Assembly: GCA_963753545.1 (NCBI GenBank)
Contig: CAVWCQ010000008.1
Location: forward strand, 3,844,001-3,908,000
Direction: 5' to 3'
DNA: 64,000 nt
Origin: CAVWCQ01 sp963753545
GTDB lineage: Bacteria; Chloroflexota; Anaerolineae; Aggregatilineales; Aggregatilineaceae
Shown: piece by piece, positions 1 through 9,614 of the stretch
How positions within the stretch are numbered: the first letter of the stretch is position 1
Layout: each line of letters starts with the position of its first letter
Notes under the pieces: generated by a model
Told to the model about the DNA's origin: nothing
Seen by the model: only the letters and a program-made list of their open reading frames with translations
The model's database searches: none
Translations under genes and position numbers: made by a program

Positions 1-1
1 G

Positions 2-52
2 CAGTGGTTCTTCAACTGGGCCGAGGTCGGTACGCCGGTGCGCGTCATCTAA
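2..52 (+). CDS. L,D-transpeptidase (YkuD family), C-terminal 16 codons only
   Basis: The window opens inside a gene read in frame 2 that ends QWFFNWAEVGTPVRVI and a TAA at 50-52. A Trp-x2-(Asn/Asp)-Trp stretch followed by VGTPV at the very C-terminus is how YkuD-type L,D-transpeptidases end, just after the catalytic SHGCVR region, which would lie before this window. These enzymes form 3-3 cross-links in peptidoglycan outside the membrane. The match is short, so the family is an inference from 16 residues; other secreted proteins could share this tail. Confidence 0.45.
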   Translation, partial: QWFFNWAEVGTPVRVI

Positions 53-76
53 CCTGTTTGACCGTCAGCGCCTACT

Positions 77-101
77 CCTGCCGGGGCTGTGCTCCGGCAG
101 G
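77..101 (+). terminator. hairpin downstream of the L,D-transpeptidase
   Basis: An 8-bp perfect stem (CCTGCCGG at 77-84, CCGGCAGG at 94-101) encloses a 9-nt loop, 25 nt after the stop codon. No clean T-run follows, so it may be a transcript-end stabiliser rather than a strong intrinsic terminator. Confidence 0.35.
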
Positions 102-189
102 TTGGTTACTGGCAGGTGGGATCTGCTATCTTCTTTATTGGTGGCTTCTAATTTTTGAACTCCAGTATCTTTTAGAAAATACGGTCAGC

Positions 190-225
190 AAAAAAGGGCG
201 AAACCAATCTGTTTCGCCCGCTTTT
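190..225. terminator. bidirectional intrinsic terminator before treZ
   Basis: A 9-bp perfect stem (GGGCGAAAC at 196-204, GTTTCGCCC at 211-219) with a 6-nt loop is flanked by a run of six A on the left and CTTTT on the right. It is a better terminator for minus-strand transcripts (TTTTTT follows the stem) but can act on both strands. It separates the L,D-transpeptidase from the trehalose operon. Confidence 0.6.
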
Positions 226-244
226 CGAATCTAAATGAGGGCTG

Positions 245-2116
245 ATGATCGACAACTGGCAACCCACACTCGGCGCACTTTTACAGGATGACGGCTCTTG
301 CCGCTTTTGTGTCTGGGCACCTCAGGTCCAGAGTCTGGAAGTTCATCTGCTCGATCCGTTCGAGCGACTGGTTGAAATGCGCCGCGATGAGCAGGGCTAT
401 TTTGAAATCGTTATAGATGATCTCGCTCCTGGCACAGATTATTTTTTCCGGTTGGACGGCACAACAGACCGCCCTGATCCCGCCTCGCGCTACCAGCCGC
501 AGGATGTACATGGGCCATCGCAGGTAGTCGATCCCCGTTTTGCCTGGGACGACCCGCACTGGTTCGGCCTGCCGCTGTCCGACTACATTTTTTATGAGCT
601 GCATGTCGGTACGTTCACACCGGAAGGCACGTTTGCCGCCATTATCCCGCATCTGGACGAACTGGTTGCTCTGGGAATCACCGCTATCGAGATCATGCCC
701 GTTGCCCAGTTCCCCGGCAGCCGCAACTGGGGCTACGACGGCGTGCTGCCCTATGCCGTGCAGAATTCTTACGGCGGGCCAGCGGGCTTAAAGATACTGG
801 TCAATGCCTGCCACCAGCGCGGGATCGCCGTCGTGCTGGACGTGGTTTATAACCACCTGGGCGCTGAGGGAAATTATTTATCCAACTATGGCCCCTATTT
901 TACGGATCGCTATCGCACGCCCTGGGGTTCTGCCATTAATTTCGACGGCCCGCACAGCGATGAGGTGCGCCGCTATTTTATTGAAAACGCGCTCGTCTGG
1001 ATCACGGAATTTCACATAGACGCGCTGCGCCTGGATGCCACCCATGCCATGCTCGATTTTTCCGCGAACACCTTCCTGGAAACACTGGTCGCGGCAGTTC
1101 ATGCCCAGGCGGAACGGCTCAACCGCCGTGTGTACGTGATCGCGGAAAGTGATCGCAGTGATGATCGTCTGCTGCGTTCACCCGAAGTCGGCGGCTATGG
1201 CCTGGACGCGCAGTGGAGCGATGAACTCCATCATGCCCTGCATACGCTGCTGACCGGCGAGCAGTTTGGCTATTACCAGGATTACGGCTCGTTCAGACAG
1301 CTTGCCCAGGCGTTCCGGCAGGGCTTCCTCTATTCGGGGGAATACTCGCCCTTCCGCAAGCGGCGAGCATGGCACCTTTGCCCTGGACCTGCCCGCCTAT
1401 CGTTTTGTCGTCTGCACTCAGAATCATGATCAGGTTGGCAACCGCATGCTGGGGGATCGCCTGAGCACGTTGGTCTCGTTTGACGAGCTGAAACTCGCCG
1501 CCGGGATCGTCCTGCTCTCGCCTTTTTTGCCACTGCTCTTTATGGGCGAAGAATACGGCGAACAGGCTCCGTTCCTTTATTTCACCAGCCACACCGATCC
1601 CGATCTGGCCCAGGCTGTCAGCAAGGGGCGCAAGGAAGAATTTAAAGAATACGAATGGGAAGGTGAAGCACCCGATCCGCAGGATGAACAGACCTTTTTA
1701 CACTCCAGGCTCGATCAGTCGCAGCGCGGCGAGGGCCAGCATCGCGTCCTGCTCGACTTTTACACGGAACTGATCCGCCTGCGCAAAACCGTACCTGCCC
1801 TGGGCCACCTGGACAAAAATCAGATGGATGTCACCAGCTTTGAACGCGAGCGGGTGATTGGTTATGCGCCGCTGGGCTGCTGGCAGCGAGGTTTTTGCCG
1901 CGTTTTGTTTTAACGACAATCCAACGTCGCTCACCTTGCCTATCCCTGAAGGCTGCTGGAACAAATGCCTGGACACCACCGATGAACGCTGGTTAGTCCA
2001 ACCCCGTTGGGACGACACGCCGGGCCGTTTTCCGGTCGCAGCTTTCCGAGTTGGGGAGCGTTGTTTTAGAACTGCCACCGAACTCATTTGTGGTATTTAC
2101 GAAGGATGGCTCATGA
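245..2116 (+). CDS. treZ: malto-oligosyltrehalose trehalohydrolase, with three frameshifts
   Basis: GH13 enzyme that releases trehalose from maltooligosyltrehalose in the cytoplasm, the second step of the TreYZ route. ATG 245 follows TGAGG at 236-240. An N-terminal CBM48-like domain (residues about 10-95) precedes the barrel: region I DVVYNH near residue 200, nucleophile Asp about 264 in LRLDATH, acid/base Glu about 301 in AESD, and NHDQVGN in the next frame (about 1424-1440). The reading frame moves three times, each time consistent with one extra base: near 1367 (RKRR then HGTFALDLPAYRF), near 1863 (VIG then MRRW) and in the GGGG run 2053-2056, after which it ends LPPNSFVVFTKDGS and TGA. 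The corrected product is about 620 residues, normal for TreZ. The stop overlaps the treY start (ATGA). I take the shifts as probable sequence errors, because all three pieces match the family without a gap. Confidence 0.9.
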
Positions 2117-5100
2117 CGGCCACCAATCCACATCCGGTCAGCACCGCTATCCAGAAGGTGATGGACAATCGGCATATTCCCTGCGCTACCTATCGTCTCC
2201 AGATGAATGCCGATTTTACGTTTCGCGCCGCGCTTGAAGTGTCCTATTATCTGCAAGACCTTGGCATCACCGATCTCTACCTGTCACCCATTTTTAAGGC
2301 TCGTTCCGGCAGTATGCACGGCTACGATATCTGCGACTACGGCCAGTTGAACCCGTCAATCGGGTCCGAAGCGGATTTTGATGCGCTGGCTGCGTCCCTT
2401 CGCGAGCGTGGCATGAGCATCATGCTCGATATGGTTCCCAACCACATGGGCGTGGCTGATCCCTGCAACCTGTGGTGGATGGATGTCCTGGAAAACGGCC
2501 CCAGTTCGATCTATGCCCGCTTCTTTGATATCGACTGGCATCCCGTCAAGCCGGAACTGGCAAACAAGGTCGTGCTGCCCATCCTGGGTGATCAATTCGG
2601 CGCGGTGCTGGAAAATGGCGAACTCCGTCTGATCGGCCAGGACGGTGCCTTTTTGATCACCTACTACGATACCCGGCTGCCGGTTAATCCAAGCAGTTAT
2701 GCCAGCATCCTGAGTTATCGACTACCCAATCTACAGGAAAAGTTGGGCGAGGATCATGCCGATATTCTGGAATTGCAGAGCATCATCACGGCAGCTAACT
2801 ATCTGCCCCACTACACCGAGACCGATCCGGAAAAGGTGGCAGAACGCAACCGCGAAAAAGAAGTGATCAAGCGGCGTATCGCCGCCCTCTACAGCGCCGG
2901 CCCTGATATCCGCCTGATGCTGGATGAGACGTTGGAAGTATTTAACGGCGTCGTTGGTGAGCCGCACAGCTTCGATCTGCTGGAGACTGTGCTCAGTGAG
3001 CAGCCCTACCGCCCGGCATTCTGGCGCGTGGCCTCCGATGAGATCAACTACCGCCGCTTTTTCGATATCAACGATATGGCGGCTATCCGCGTTGAACTGC
3101 CCGAAGTGTTCCAGGCCGTACACAGCCTGATTTACAAACTGCTGTCCGAGGGTAAAGTGGGCAGCCTGCGCATCGATCATCCCGACGGTCTGTGGAACCC
3201 GCCCGATTATTTCCGCCGCTTGCAGGAAAATTACCTGTTGTGCCGCGTCGAATCCGGCTCAGACTCCGCGAATGGTCAGACTAGCGACGCGCTGCACGAA
3301 TGGTTTGAGCACACCTTTGAGCCAAACAGCCCGGCCAACAATAACTGGCCCTTTTACGTGGTGGTGGAAAAAATCCTGTCCGAAACTGAACCGATGCCCC
3401 TGGACTGGGCTGTTTATGGCACAACAGGTTACGACTTTTTAAACTCGGTCAATGGCCTTTTCGTGAACAGCGCCAATCAGGCGGCTTTCCAGGATATCTA
3501 CCAGCGTTTTATCGCCGCACCAATGGATTTCGAGCGGCTGGTTGAGACCACAAAACAGGATATCATGGGCGAAGCGCTTGCCAGCGAAATTCGTTCGCTC
3601 AGCCACCAGCTTGAGCGGATTACCGAGGCAAGCCGCCGCTACCGTGACTTCACGTTGAGCGGCCTCACCGACGCCATCCGAGACACGATTGCCTCGATGT
3701 CCATCTATCGGACCTATATCAGCGATCCGCAGAATATCTCCGCGCGCGACCAGCACTACATCGGGCAGGCGATTGATACGGCGCGCCGCCGTCACCCGCA
3801 GACAACCCGGCTGGTTTTTCGCTTTTTGCGTGATACGCTGCTGCTGCAAAATCTGGACAGCTTTAGTCCGGAAGCCCAGCCGCTGGTGATTGCCTTTGTC
3901 ATGCGCCTTCAGCAGATCACTGGTCCGGTGATGGCCAAAAGTGTCGAGGATACCGCCTTTTACGTCTATAACCGTCTTGTGTCGCTTAATGAAGTCGGCG
4001 GGCATCCGGAACAATTCGGGCATTCAATCGAAGTGTTTCACCAGCACAACCAGGATCGGAGCCGCCGCTGGCCCAATGCCATGCTCTCCACATCCACCCA
4101 CGACACGAAGCGAAGTGAGGATGTCCGTGCCCGGATTGATATGCTGTCCGAGATGCCGTCTGATTGGGAGGCGGCCATTTACCGCTGGAGTGCCCAAAAC
4201 ACACCATTGCAGACGATGCTGGATGAAGCCCAGGTTCCCGATCACAATGACGAATACCTGTTTTACCAGAACTCTCACAGGCATCTGGCCTTTCGAGATT
4301 TCCACCGACGACGAGTGGAGTGACCTGCGTGATCGTCTTGCCTCCTATATGCTTAAGGCCGCAAACGAAGCCAAAGTGCACACCAGTTGGATTAATCCCA
4401 ATGAAGAATACAGCGCCGCGCTGTTAGGCTTTGTCCGGGGCGCGTTGGACCCGCGAGCGAACCGTGCCTTTCTGGATGACTTCACGGCCTTTCAGCGCCG
4501 CGTAGCGACCTATGGACAGTTTAATTCACTGTCGCAAACGCTCCTGAAACTCACATCGCCCGGCATGCCCGACCTTTACCAGGGAACGGAACTGTGGGAC
4601 TTCAGTCTGGTCGATCCCGACAACCGCCGCCCGGTTAATTATGGACTGCGGCGCGCCCTGCTGGACGATCTGAAAGTCCGTATGGCCCAGGATCAGGTAG
4701 CTCTGGTCGATGATCTGCTCCAGAACAGCCACGACGGGCGTATCAAGCTCTATCTCGCCCATCTCGCCCTGACTTTTCGCCGTGAGCGCGAAACCTTATT
4801 CAACAGCGATAGTTATATTCCATTGAACGCAGCAGGCAGCAAGCAGCAGTACGTTTGCGCCTTTGCCCGCACCAGCGAAGATCACACCATCATCGTCGCC
4901 GTTCCCCGCCTGATTGTTGGGTTGACGGACGGCATCGAACGCCCGCCGCTGGGTGGCGATGTTTGGACCGATACCCGGCTCAGCTTGCCCCGCGAACTGG
5001 CGGAGGGAACTTATCGAAATGTCTTTACGGGTGAGACGCTCTCCCCCGACAAGGATTCCGGCTTCTGGATGCATACGGTCCTTGCCCGATTTCCTGTCGC

Positions 5101-5125
5101 CTTGTTAGAGCGCGTCTCCCTTTAA
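2113..5125 (+). CDS. treY: malto-oligosyltrehalose synthase, with one frameshift
   Basis: GH13_26 intramolecular transglucosidase that turns the reducing-end alpha-1,4 bond of maltodextrins into an alpha,alpha-1,1 bond, making the TreZ substrate. It begins MTATNPHP at ATG 2113, overlapping treZ by 4 nt, so the pair is translationally coupled. Visible motifs are DMVPNH (Asp about 106), SLRIDHPDGL with the nucleophile Asp about 355, VVEKIL with Glu about 419, and STHDTKRSEDVR with Asp about 664. Near 4270 the frame shifts by one extra A (YLFYQ then TLTGIWPFE); the rest (SYMLKAANEAKVHTSW, ELWDFSLVDPDNRRPV) is classic TreY C-terminus. The corrected length of about 1,000 residues is at the long end for the family because of the usual large inserts. 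Confidence 0.92.
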
Positions 5126-5142
5126 CTAAAAGAGTAGGCCGG

Positions 5143-7269
5143 ATGGAAGATACCAAGAACGCTATCCCGCTTGAACAGGTTCAAGCCACTCATGAATATG
5201 AGGGCTTTGGATTTTGTCCTGGCAATCCGCTGCCGTTCGGAGCCAGTCTGGTTCCCGGCGGCGTTAACTTCTCAATCTACGCCAGGCACGCGACAGCCTG
5301 CTCGCTGGTGCTTTTCCGCCGGACCGAACGGCAGCCGCTGGTCGAAATCCCTATTCCGCTGGAGTTCCGCATAGGCGACGTTTTTCCGATCATCGTCGTG
5401 GGATTGGATCACAACGAGATCGAATACGGCTACCGCGTCTGGGGGCCATACGAGCCTGAAGCGGGCCATCGTTACAACTCAGACATGATTCTGCTCGATC
5501 CCTATGCGAAGGCTATTGGTGGGCGCGAGGTGTGGGGTAAAACAGTCGATGTCGATAACCCCTTCCAGCACCGGGCGCGCATCATGGCCGATCCATTTGA
5601 TTGGGAAACGGATCGCCCCCTCAATACGCCTATCGAAGACCTGATTATCTATGAAACCCATGTGCGCGGTTTCACCAGGCATAAGTCCTCTGGTGTGAAT
5701 AACCCCGGAACGTATGACGCCGTGCAGGAGAAAATTCCATACCTGAAATATCTGGGCATCAACTGCGTCGAACTGATGCCAGTCTTCGAGTTCGACGAAT
5801 TTGAGCATTCTCGAATCAACCCCGAAACGGGCGAAGTCTTATTGAACTATTGGGGATACAGTCCCATTGGATTCTTCGCACCCAAGACGGGCTATGCCGC
5901 CAGCGGCGAACATGGCGGCGAGGTCAACGAACTCAAAACGCTGATCAAGGAACTGCACCGAAATGGCATTGAGGTGATCCTGGATGTGGTCTTTAATCAC
6001 ACGGCTGAGGGAAACGAAAAAGGCCCCACTATCTCTTTTAAAGGTCTGAACAACCGGATGTATTACATCCTGACGCCCGAGGGCTACTATTACAACTTCA
6101 GCGGGACAGGCAACACCTTCAACTGCAACCATCCCACCGTCCGGGCGATGATCCGCGACTGCCTGCGCTATTGGGTAGCCGAATATCATGTGGACGGTTT
6201 TCGCTTTGATCTGGCGTCCATCATGACGCGAGACGTCGATGGGATGCCGCTCCCTGACCCGCCCCTGCTGCGCGAACTGGCCTTTGATCCCATCCTGGGC
6301 CGTACCAAACTGATCGCGGAACCCTGGGATGCGGATGGGCTGTATCACCTGGGCAGCTTCCCGGCTTATGGACGTTGGGCGGAGTGGAACGGCAAGTACC
6401 GCGACACACTGCGCCGCTTCCTGCGGGGCGACGCTGGGCAGGTGGGCGAAATGGCAAAACGCATCCAGGCGTCACCTGATCTCTATCCGGGGCGTGGCCC
6501 TATCGCGACAATTAACTTTGTCACGGCGCATGATGGCTTCACGTTAATGGACGTTGTAACCTACAGCGAGAAACACAACGAATCGAACAACGAGCCAAAC
6601 GATAACGGGACCAACGAGAATTATAGTTGGAACTGCGGCTTTGAAGGACCAACGGATGATCCCGAGGTGAATGTGCTGCGCCACCGCCAGATCAAAAACG
6701 CGTTGGCGATGCTGCTCCTCAGCCAGGGCGTACCCATGCTCTTGATGGGCGACGAAGCCGGACGGACGCAGTGCGGCAACAATAACACCTACTGCCAGGA
6801 TTCAGACATGAGTTGGTTCAATTGGGGATTCATCCATTCCAACAACGACATCTTTGAGTTTTTCCGGGCATGCATTGCATTTCGCCACACGCATCCGGTT
6901 CTGCGTAATGGGTACTTCCTGCGCAACGAAGACTATAAAGAGAATGGATGCCTGGATATCACCTGGCATGGCACGAAAATTGACACGCCCGATTGGAGCG
7001 AAAAATCGCGCACACTGGCCTTTATGTTGTGCGGGAGCTACGCCAAAGGCACTCTGGCGAACGACAATCATATCTACGTCGCCATGAATATGTACCACAA
7101 GGAGCAGTCATTTGAACTGCCCGATCTGATTGAAGAATGGGAACGGTGGCACATCTTTGCCAATACGGGTACAGCCGAACTGCACTGGCCGGGTAGCGAA
7201 CCACCGCTCCACAACCAAAGCGGCGTTACGCTCAAACCCCGCTCAGTCCTGATCCTCGTCGGCAAATAG
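5143..7269 (+). CDS. treX: glycogen debranching enzyme (TreX/GlgX type)
   Basis: Intact 708-residue GH13_11 enzyme that cuts alpha-1,6 branches of glycogen and supplies linear maltodextrins to TreY and TreZ. It starts 17 bp after treY stops. A CBM48 domain (about 25-130) is followed by the barrel: DVVFNH region I, GFRFDLAS with nucleophile Asp 356, IAEPWD with Glu 393, and TAHDGFTLMD with Asp 464; the YSEKHNESNNEPN signature of GlgX/TreX follows. The C-terminal beta domain is present. It is the third gene of a treZ-treY-treX operon that makes trehalose as a compatible solute. Being intact next to two broken neighbours argues that the pathway is functional. Confidence 0.93.
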   Translation: MEDTKNAIPLEQVQATHEYEGFGFCPGNPLPFGASLVPGGVNFSIYARHATACSLVLFRRTERQPLVEIPIPLEFRIGDVFPIIVVGLDHNEIEYGYRVWGPYEPEAGHRYNSDMILLDPYAKAIGGREVWGKTVDVDNPFQHRARIMADPFDWETDRPLNTPIEDLIIYETHVRGFTRHKSSGVNNPGTYDAVQEKIPYLKYLGINCVELMPVFEFDEFEHSRINPETGEVLLNYWGYSPIGFFAPKTGYAASGEHGGEVNELKTLIKELHRNGIEVILDVVFNHTAEGNEKGPTISFKGLNNRMYYILTPEGYYYNFSGTGNTFNCNHPTVRAMIRDCLRYWVAEYHVDGFRFDLASIMTRDVDGMPLPDPPLLRELAFDPILGRTKLIAEPWDADGLYHLGSFPAYGRWAEWNGKYRDTLRRFLRGDAGQVGEMAKRIQASPDLYPGRGPIATINFVTAHDGFTLMDVVTYSEKHNESNNEPNDNGTNENYSWNCGFEGPTDDPEVNVLRHRQIKNALAMLLLSQGVPMLLMGDEAGRTQCGNNNTYCQDSDMSWFNWGFIHSNNDIFEFFRACIAFRHTHPVLRNGYFLRNEDYKENGCLDITWHGTKIDTPDWSEKSRTLAFMLCGSYAKGTLANDNHIYVAMNMYHKEQSFELPDLIEEWERWHIFANTGTAELHWPGSEPPLHNQSGVTLKPRSVLILVGK

Positions 7270-7278
7270 AATTGGCTA

Positions 7279-7317
7279 GGGGCGCAGCGTGCGAAGCCAA
7301 GCCGCCGCGCCCTTTTT
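7279..7317 (+). terminator. intrinsic terminator after treX
   Basis: GGGCGC at 7280-7285 pairs with GCGCCC at 7307-7312, directly followed by TTTTT at 7313-7317. The loop is long (21 nt) and can fold internally. It lies between the convergent treX and CAP-protein genes. Confidence 0.5.
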
Positions 7318-7337
7318 GGCCGTCTTGATGAGGGGGC

Positions 7338-8681
7338 TTACGGAAAACTCACCTCACAGCGCCGTGCCGACGCATCACAGGTCGCTAGCGTCGTACCCTG
7401 CGAACGAACATCAAACGTTCCCGCACCCCAGAAACGCGCTTCCGGTGCGACATTGATGATGCCTCGGCGGATACGGCATTCTGACGGGGCAGGAAGATCA
7501 TTCGGTTCATTCCATGACCAGACCTGCAAACAATCTTGAGCCGGGAAGCTGTCAAGCGCCGCCCCCAGGAAGGGCGTTTGCCACCGCTTGATAGCCAGTG
7601 TGTTTGTTCCCTGCACAATTTCAAGATTGCTTAAGTCCAGCACCCGACCCGACGTATTGACCAGGGCCAATGACTGCGGGCTGTAAACCAGCAGAATGCT
7701 GCTGGCACGCTGGGGAGCCTGCGTCGGCGGTGGAACCCGTGTTGCTGTAGGGGCGGCGGCGGCAGCCGGGGGATTAGTCGGCAGCGGTTCCGGGCCAGCC
7801 GAAGATGAACCAACCGATGCGGGCGCTCCCGGGTTATTAGGGGCCGCACTATTATTGGTAGTTGTTGTGGACGGCGGTGCTGCCACAAAACTGGTCCCTG
7901 GCAGCAGTACGCGATCCGTGTTCAGATCCACAGCAGAAAGCACGTCGATACTGCCGTTCGAATACAATACATACAGACGGTCGCCTGCATTGGAAGGGAT
8001 AGGCATGGTGGCTTGCCAGGGCTGCCAGTCTGATGTGAGAGGCTTGCCATCCGCATCAAACAACCGCACCTCGGTTGCACCCGATATCCAGGAGCTGTTT
8101 TGTGCGCCCCAATAGCGTTCATCCGTCAGGTACAGCAGGCCTTGCCCTGGGTCAGCCAGCGTTGGCAGCACATCGGGACGCCCGCCAAATACCACAATAT
8201 ACAGATATCCGAAGGGGTGGGGGAGTGCCGCCGCGCCGATCTCCCGGTAAGCGGGATTCATGGCTGTATTGCGGTGAACAGTCGATCCTTTCCAGTAATT
8301 GACAGCAGCCGTCTCGTTGTGCCCCACATAGGCAATTTCTTCAACCGAGACCCGATCCGAACGGCCATAGGTAGGCCAGTTAAAGGGTGATGCGACAGCC
8401 CGATCTTTCGGACCTTCACCCTGACTGCCCTTATGGATATCGCCGCCTTCTGGCAGATCATTAAGAGTCATCAAATATTGGGCCTGCTTCATAGCAAGCT
8501 GGTTGAGGGTATCGTTAACCTTCAGCGGCCACAAACCCTCGTCGATGCGCCATTGGTTGATCGCAGCAATCACGTCCAGATCGGCGCGCTTGGTTGTTTG
8601 TTGAGCAAATGTAGGTTGTGCGGCGGGGACGACGGAATAGAGCAATAACAGCACAATAACCACTCGATAGGCGATACGCAT
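7338..8681 (-). CDS. secreted CAP-domain (SCP-like) protein
   Basis: About 447 residues. I chose ATG 8681 (MRIAYRVVIV) over the in-frame ATG at 8702 because GGGAGG lies four bases before it. A signal peptide is clear (LLLLYSVVPAAQPTFA then QQ). Residues about 30-180 form a CAP domain of the bacterial CAP_dom (cd05379) kind: AAINQWRIDEGL at the start, then an NETAAVNYWKGS stretch and HRNTAMNPAYREIGAA matching the W-x-S-x-x-H-R-x-x-x-x-P motif. Next comes a small beta domain, a Pro/Ala/Thr/Ser-rich linker (about 270-330), and a C-terminal domain of about 120 residues of lamin-tail-like beta character with four Cys. The protein should be extracellular; substrate unknown. It is convergent with the trehalose operon. 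Confidence 0.75.
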   Translation of the reverse strand: MRIAYRVVIVLLLLYSVVPAAQPTFAQQTTKRADLDVIAAINQWRIDEGLWPLKVNDTLNQLAMKQAQYLMTLNDLPEGGDIHKGSQGEGPKDRAVASPFNWPTYGRSDRVSVEEIAYVGHNETAAVNYWKGSTVHRNTAMNPAYREIGAAALPHPFGYLYIVVFGGRPDVLPTLADPGQGLLYLTDERYWGAQNSSWISGATEVRLFDADGKPLTSDWQPWQATMPIPSNAGDRLYVLYSNGSIDVLSAVDLNTDRVLLPGTSFVAAPPSTTTTNNSAAPNNPGAPASVGSSSAGPEPLPTNPPAAAAAPTATRVPPPTQAPQRASSILLVYSPQSLALVNTSGRVLDLSNLEIVQGTNTLAIKRWQTPFLGAALDSFPAQDCLQVWSWNEPNDLPAPSECRIRRGIINVAPEARFWGAGTFDVRSQGTTLATCDASARRCEVSFP

Positions 8682-8702
8682 AATGCCTCCCAATTCCGCC
8701 AT

Positions 8703-8760
8703 CGTGGAATTATATGTTTGTTATAACTATTATAATCTTATTTTGATAAAATAAAATGTT
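8703..8760 (-). promoter_or_regulatory. AT-rich promoter region of the CAP gene
   Basis: On the minus strand this 58-bp stretch contains two TATAAT hexamers (reading AGATTATAATAG and ACATATAATTCC) within 40 nt of the start codon. No good -35 hexamer is visible, so which one is used cannot be decided. Confidence 0.3.
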
Positions 8761-8810
8761 AGAGGCATAAAAAGAGCATAACGAAGTCGTCCATGGTGGG
8801 GTATAATATA

Positions 8811-9092
8811 TTTTTCTCTCGTATATCTTCAAATTCGTACTTAAGGTTCAACTTTAAAGGAGTATTTTGCGGGGCCTATTGGGTGTATGCTAAGGATAAA
8901 TGCCTGCCATACCTGCCTTGGTGATTGTAGGATCAAATGGTAATACGATCCGCTCAAAATCGACAAAAACAAAAGCTGGTGTAGGGTTAGGAGACCGTTA
9001 GTGAGCATGCCAAAAAATAAGGAGTCAGCGGATCGCCACGCGGCGAAGTGATCAACTAATTTTTTCGAAAAGTTTGTTAGTGTGAACGAAAC
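8811..9092 (+). repeat. dispersed non-coding repeat, copy 1
   Basis: This segment aligns over its whole length with the reverse complement of 44588-44902. The left 55 bp (from TTTCTCTC through AAAGGAGTATTTT at about 8812-8868) differs from the other copy at only a few bases. The right 45 bp (GGCGAAGTGATCAACTAAT to about 9081) is also nearly identical, while the middle is diverged and about 30 bp shorter. No open reading frame is shared by the copies. With the next feature it fills the 632-bp gap between the CAP gene and the KTSC-like gene. A perfect TATAAT lies just before the repeat (8802-8807), and an AAAGGAG Shine-Dalgarno-like string lies inside it without a conserved start codon. Confidence 0.7.
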
Positions 9093-9217
9093 TCGGTCAA
9101 CTCGGGCAGCATTTCAAAGCCCACCAGATTATCTTTGTCGTACAGCACCAGGACTGCTATAACAATCCCAATCGCGCCCGCGACCAGCGCTCCAATCCGG
9201 CACCTATCCTCTGCTGC
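9077..9217 (-). pseudogene. remnant of a small membrane protein (C-terminal 46 codons)
   Basis: On the minus strand a 46-codon open stretch between stop codons encodes a hydrophobic helix (GALVAGAIGIVIAVLVL) followed by YDKDNLVGFEMLPELTEFRSH and TAA. It has no ATG, GTG or TTG at a sensible position before the helix, and an in-frame TGA lies immediately upstream. The stop codon sits inside the right end of the dispersed repeat. It looks like a truncated single-helix membrane protein left beside the repeat. The alternative is chance; the coherent helix-plus-charged-tail pattern is the only support. The remaining 9218-9334 shows nothing recognisable except the ribosome site of the next gene. Confidence 0.3.
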
Positions 9218-9334
9218 TCAAACGACCTTATGCGCAGATTCGAACAACCCGGGAACACCCTGGGCCTCCTATCATGGACAACGCTAATATCTGCATGGGT
9301 ATGGATCGTATTGTAAACACGAGGAGCAGAATAC

Positions 9335-9547
9335 ATGAATCGGATGAGCGTGAATTCGGATGAGTTTCGCGTCATTGGCTATGACCCGGTAGAAATGTTG
9401 ATGGAAGTTGAAATGCGTGATGGGGCAATCTACCTGTACAGCGATGTGCCAATGGCTGTCTATGATGACTTTTTGGCAGCCGAGGATATGTGGGAGTTTT
9501 ATCAGACCTACATTGATGACTGTTATCCCTACGCCCAGGTTAAATGA
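9335..9547 (+). CDS. KTSC-domain-like small protein
   Basis: A 70-residue protein starting at ATG 9335, eight bases after GAGGAG (9321-9326). The pattern IGYDP-x-LMEVEMRDGAIYLYSDVP-x-x-VYDDFL-x-A and a final YPYAQ fits the KTSC domain (PF13619), a small fold named after the C-terminal part of lysyl-tRNA synthetase-like proteins and found alone in many bacteria and phages. Biochemical role is not known. It has its own terminator directly after the stop and no operon partner. Confidence 0.6.
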   Translation: MNRMSVNSDEFRVIGYDPVEMLMEVEMRDGAIYLYSDVPMAVYDDFLAAEDMWEFYQTYIDDCYPYAQVK

Positions 9548-9555
9548 TCAAACAA

Positions 9556-9589
9556 CAGGCGCTGCTTTCGAGTTCCAAAGCAGCGCCTG
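9556..9589. terminator. bidirectional terminator between convergent genes
   Basis: A 13-bp perfect stem (9556-9568 with 9577-9589) and an 8-nt loop lie between the KTSC-like gene and the convergent sensor gene. TCATTTCTTTA follows on the plus side and TTGTTTGATCATTT on the minus side. Confidence 0.75.
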
Positions 9590-9614
9590 TCATTTCTTTA
9601 GGTCAGTCGTCTAA

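Noticed and set aside
4..234. 76-codon open frame at the left edge
   Set aside because: It crosses the stop of the L,D-transpeptidase tail and two hairpins and has a composition unlike its neighbours; the true frame at the edge is the one ending at 52.
245..2116. programmed frameshifting in treZ
   Set aside because: The three shift sites (after CGGCGA, in GGTTATG, in a GGGG run) share no slippery heptamer or downstream structure, and similar shifts occur in unrelated genes.
8811..9092. dispersed repeat as an insertion sequence or group II intron
   Set aside because: No transposase or maturase coding capacity, no terminal inverted repeats or domain V-like hairpin could be seen; kept as an unclassified repeat.
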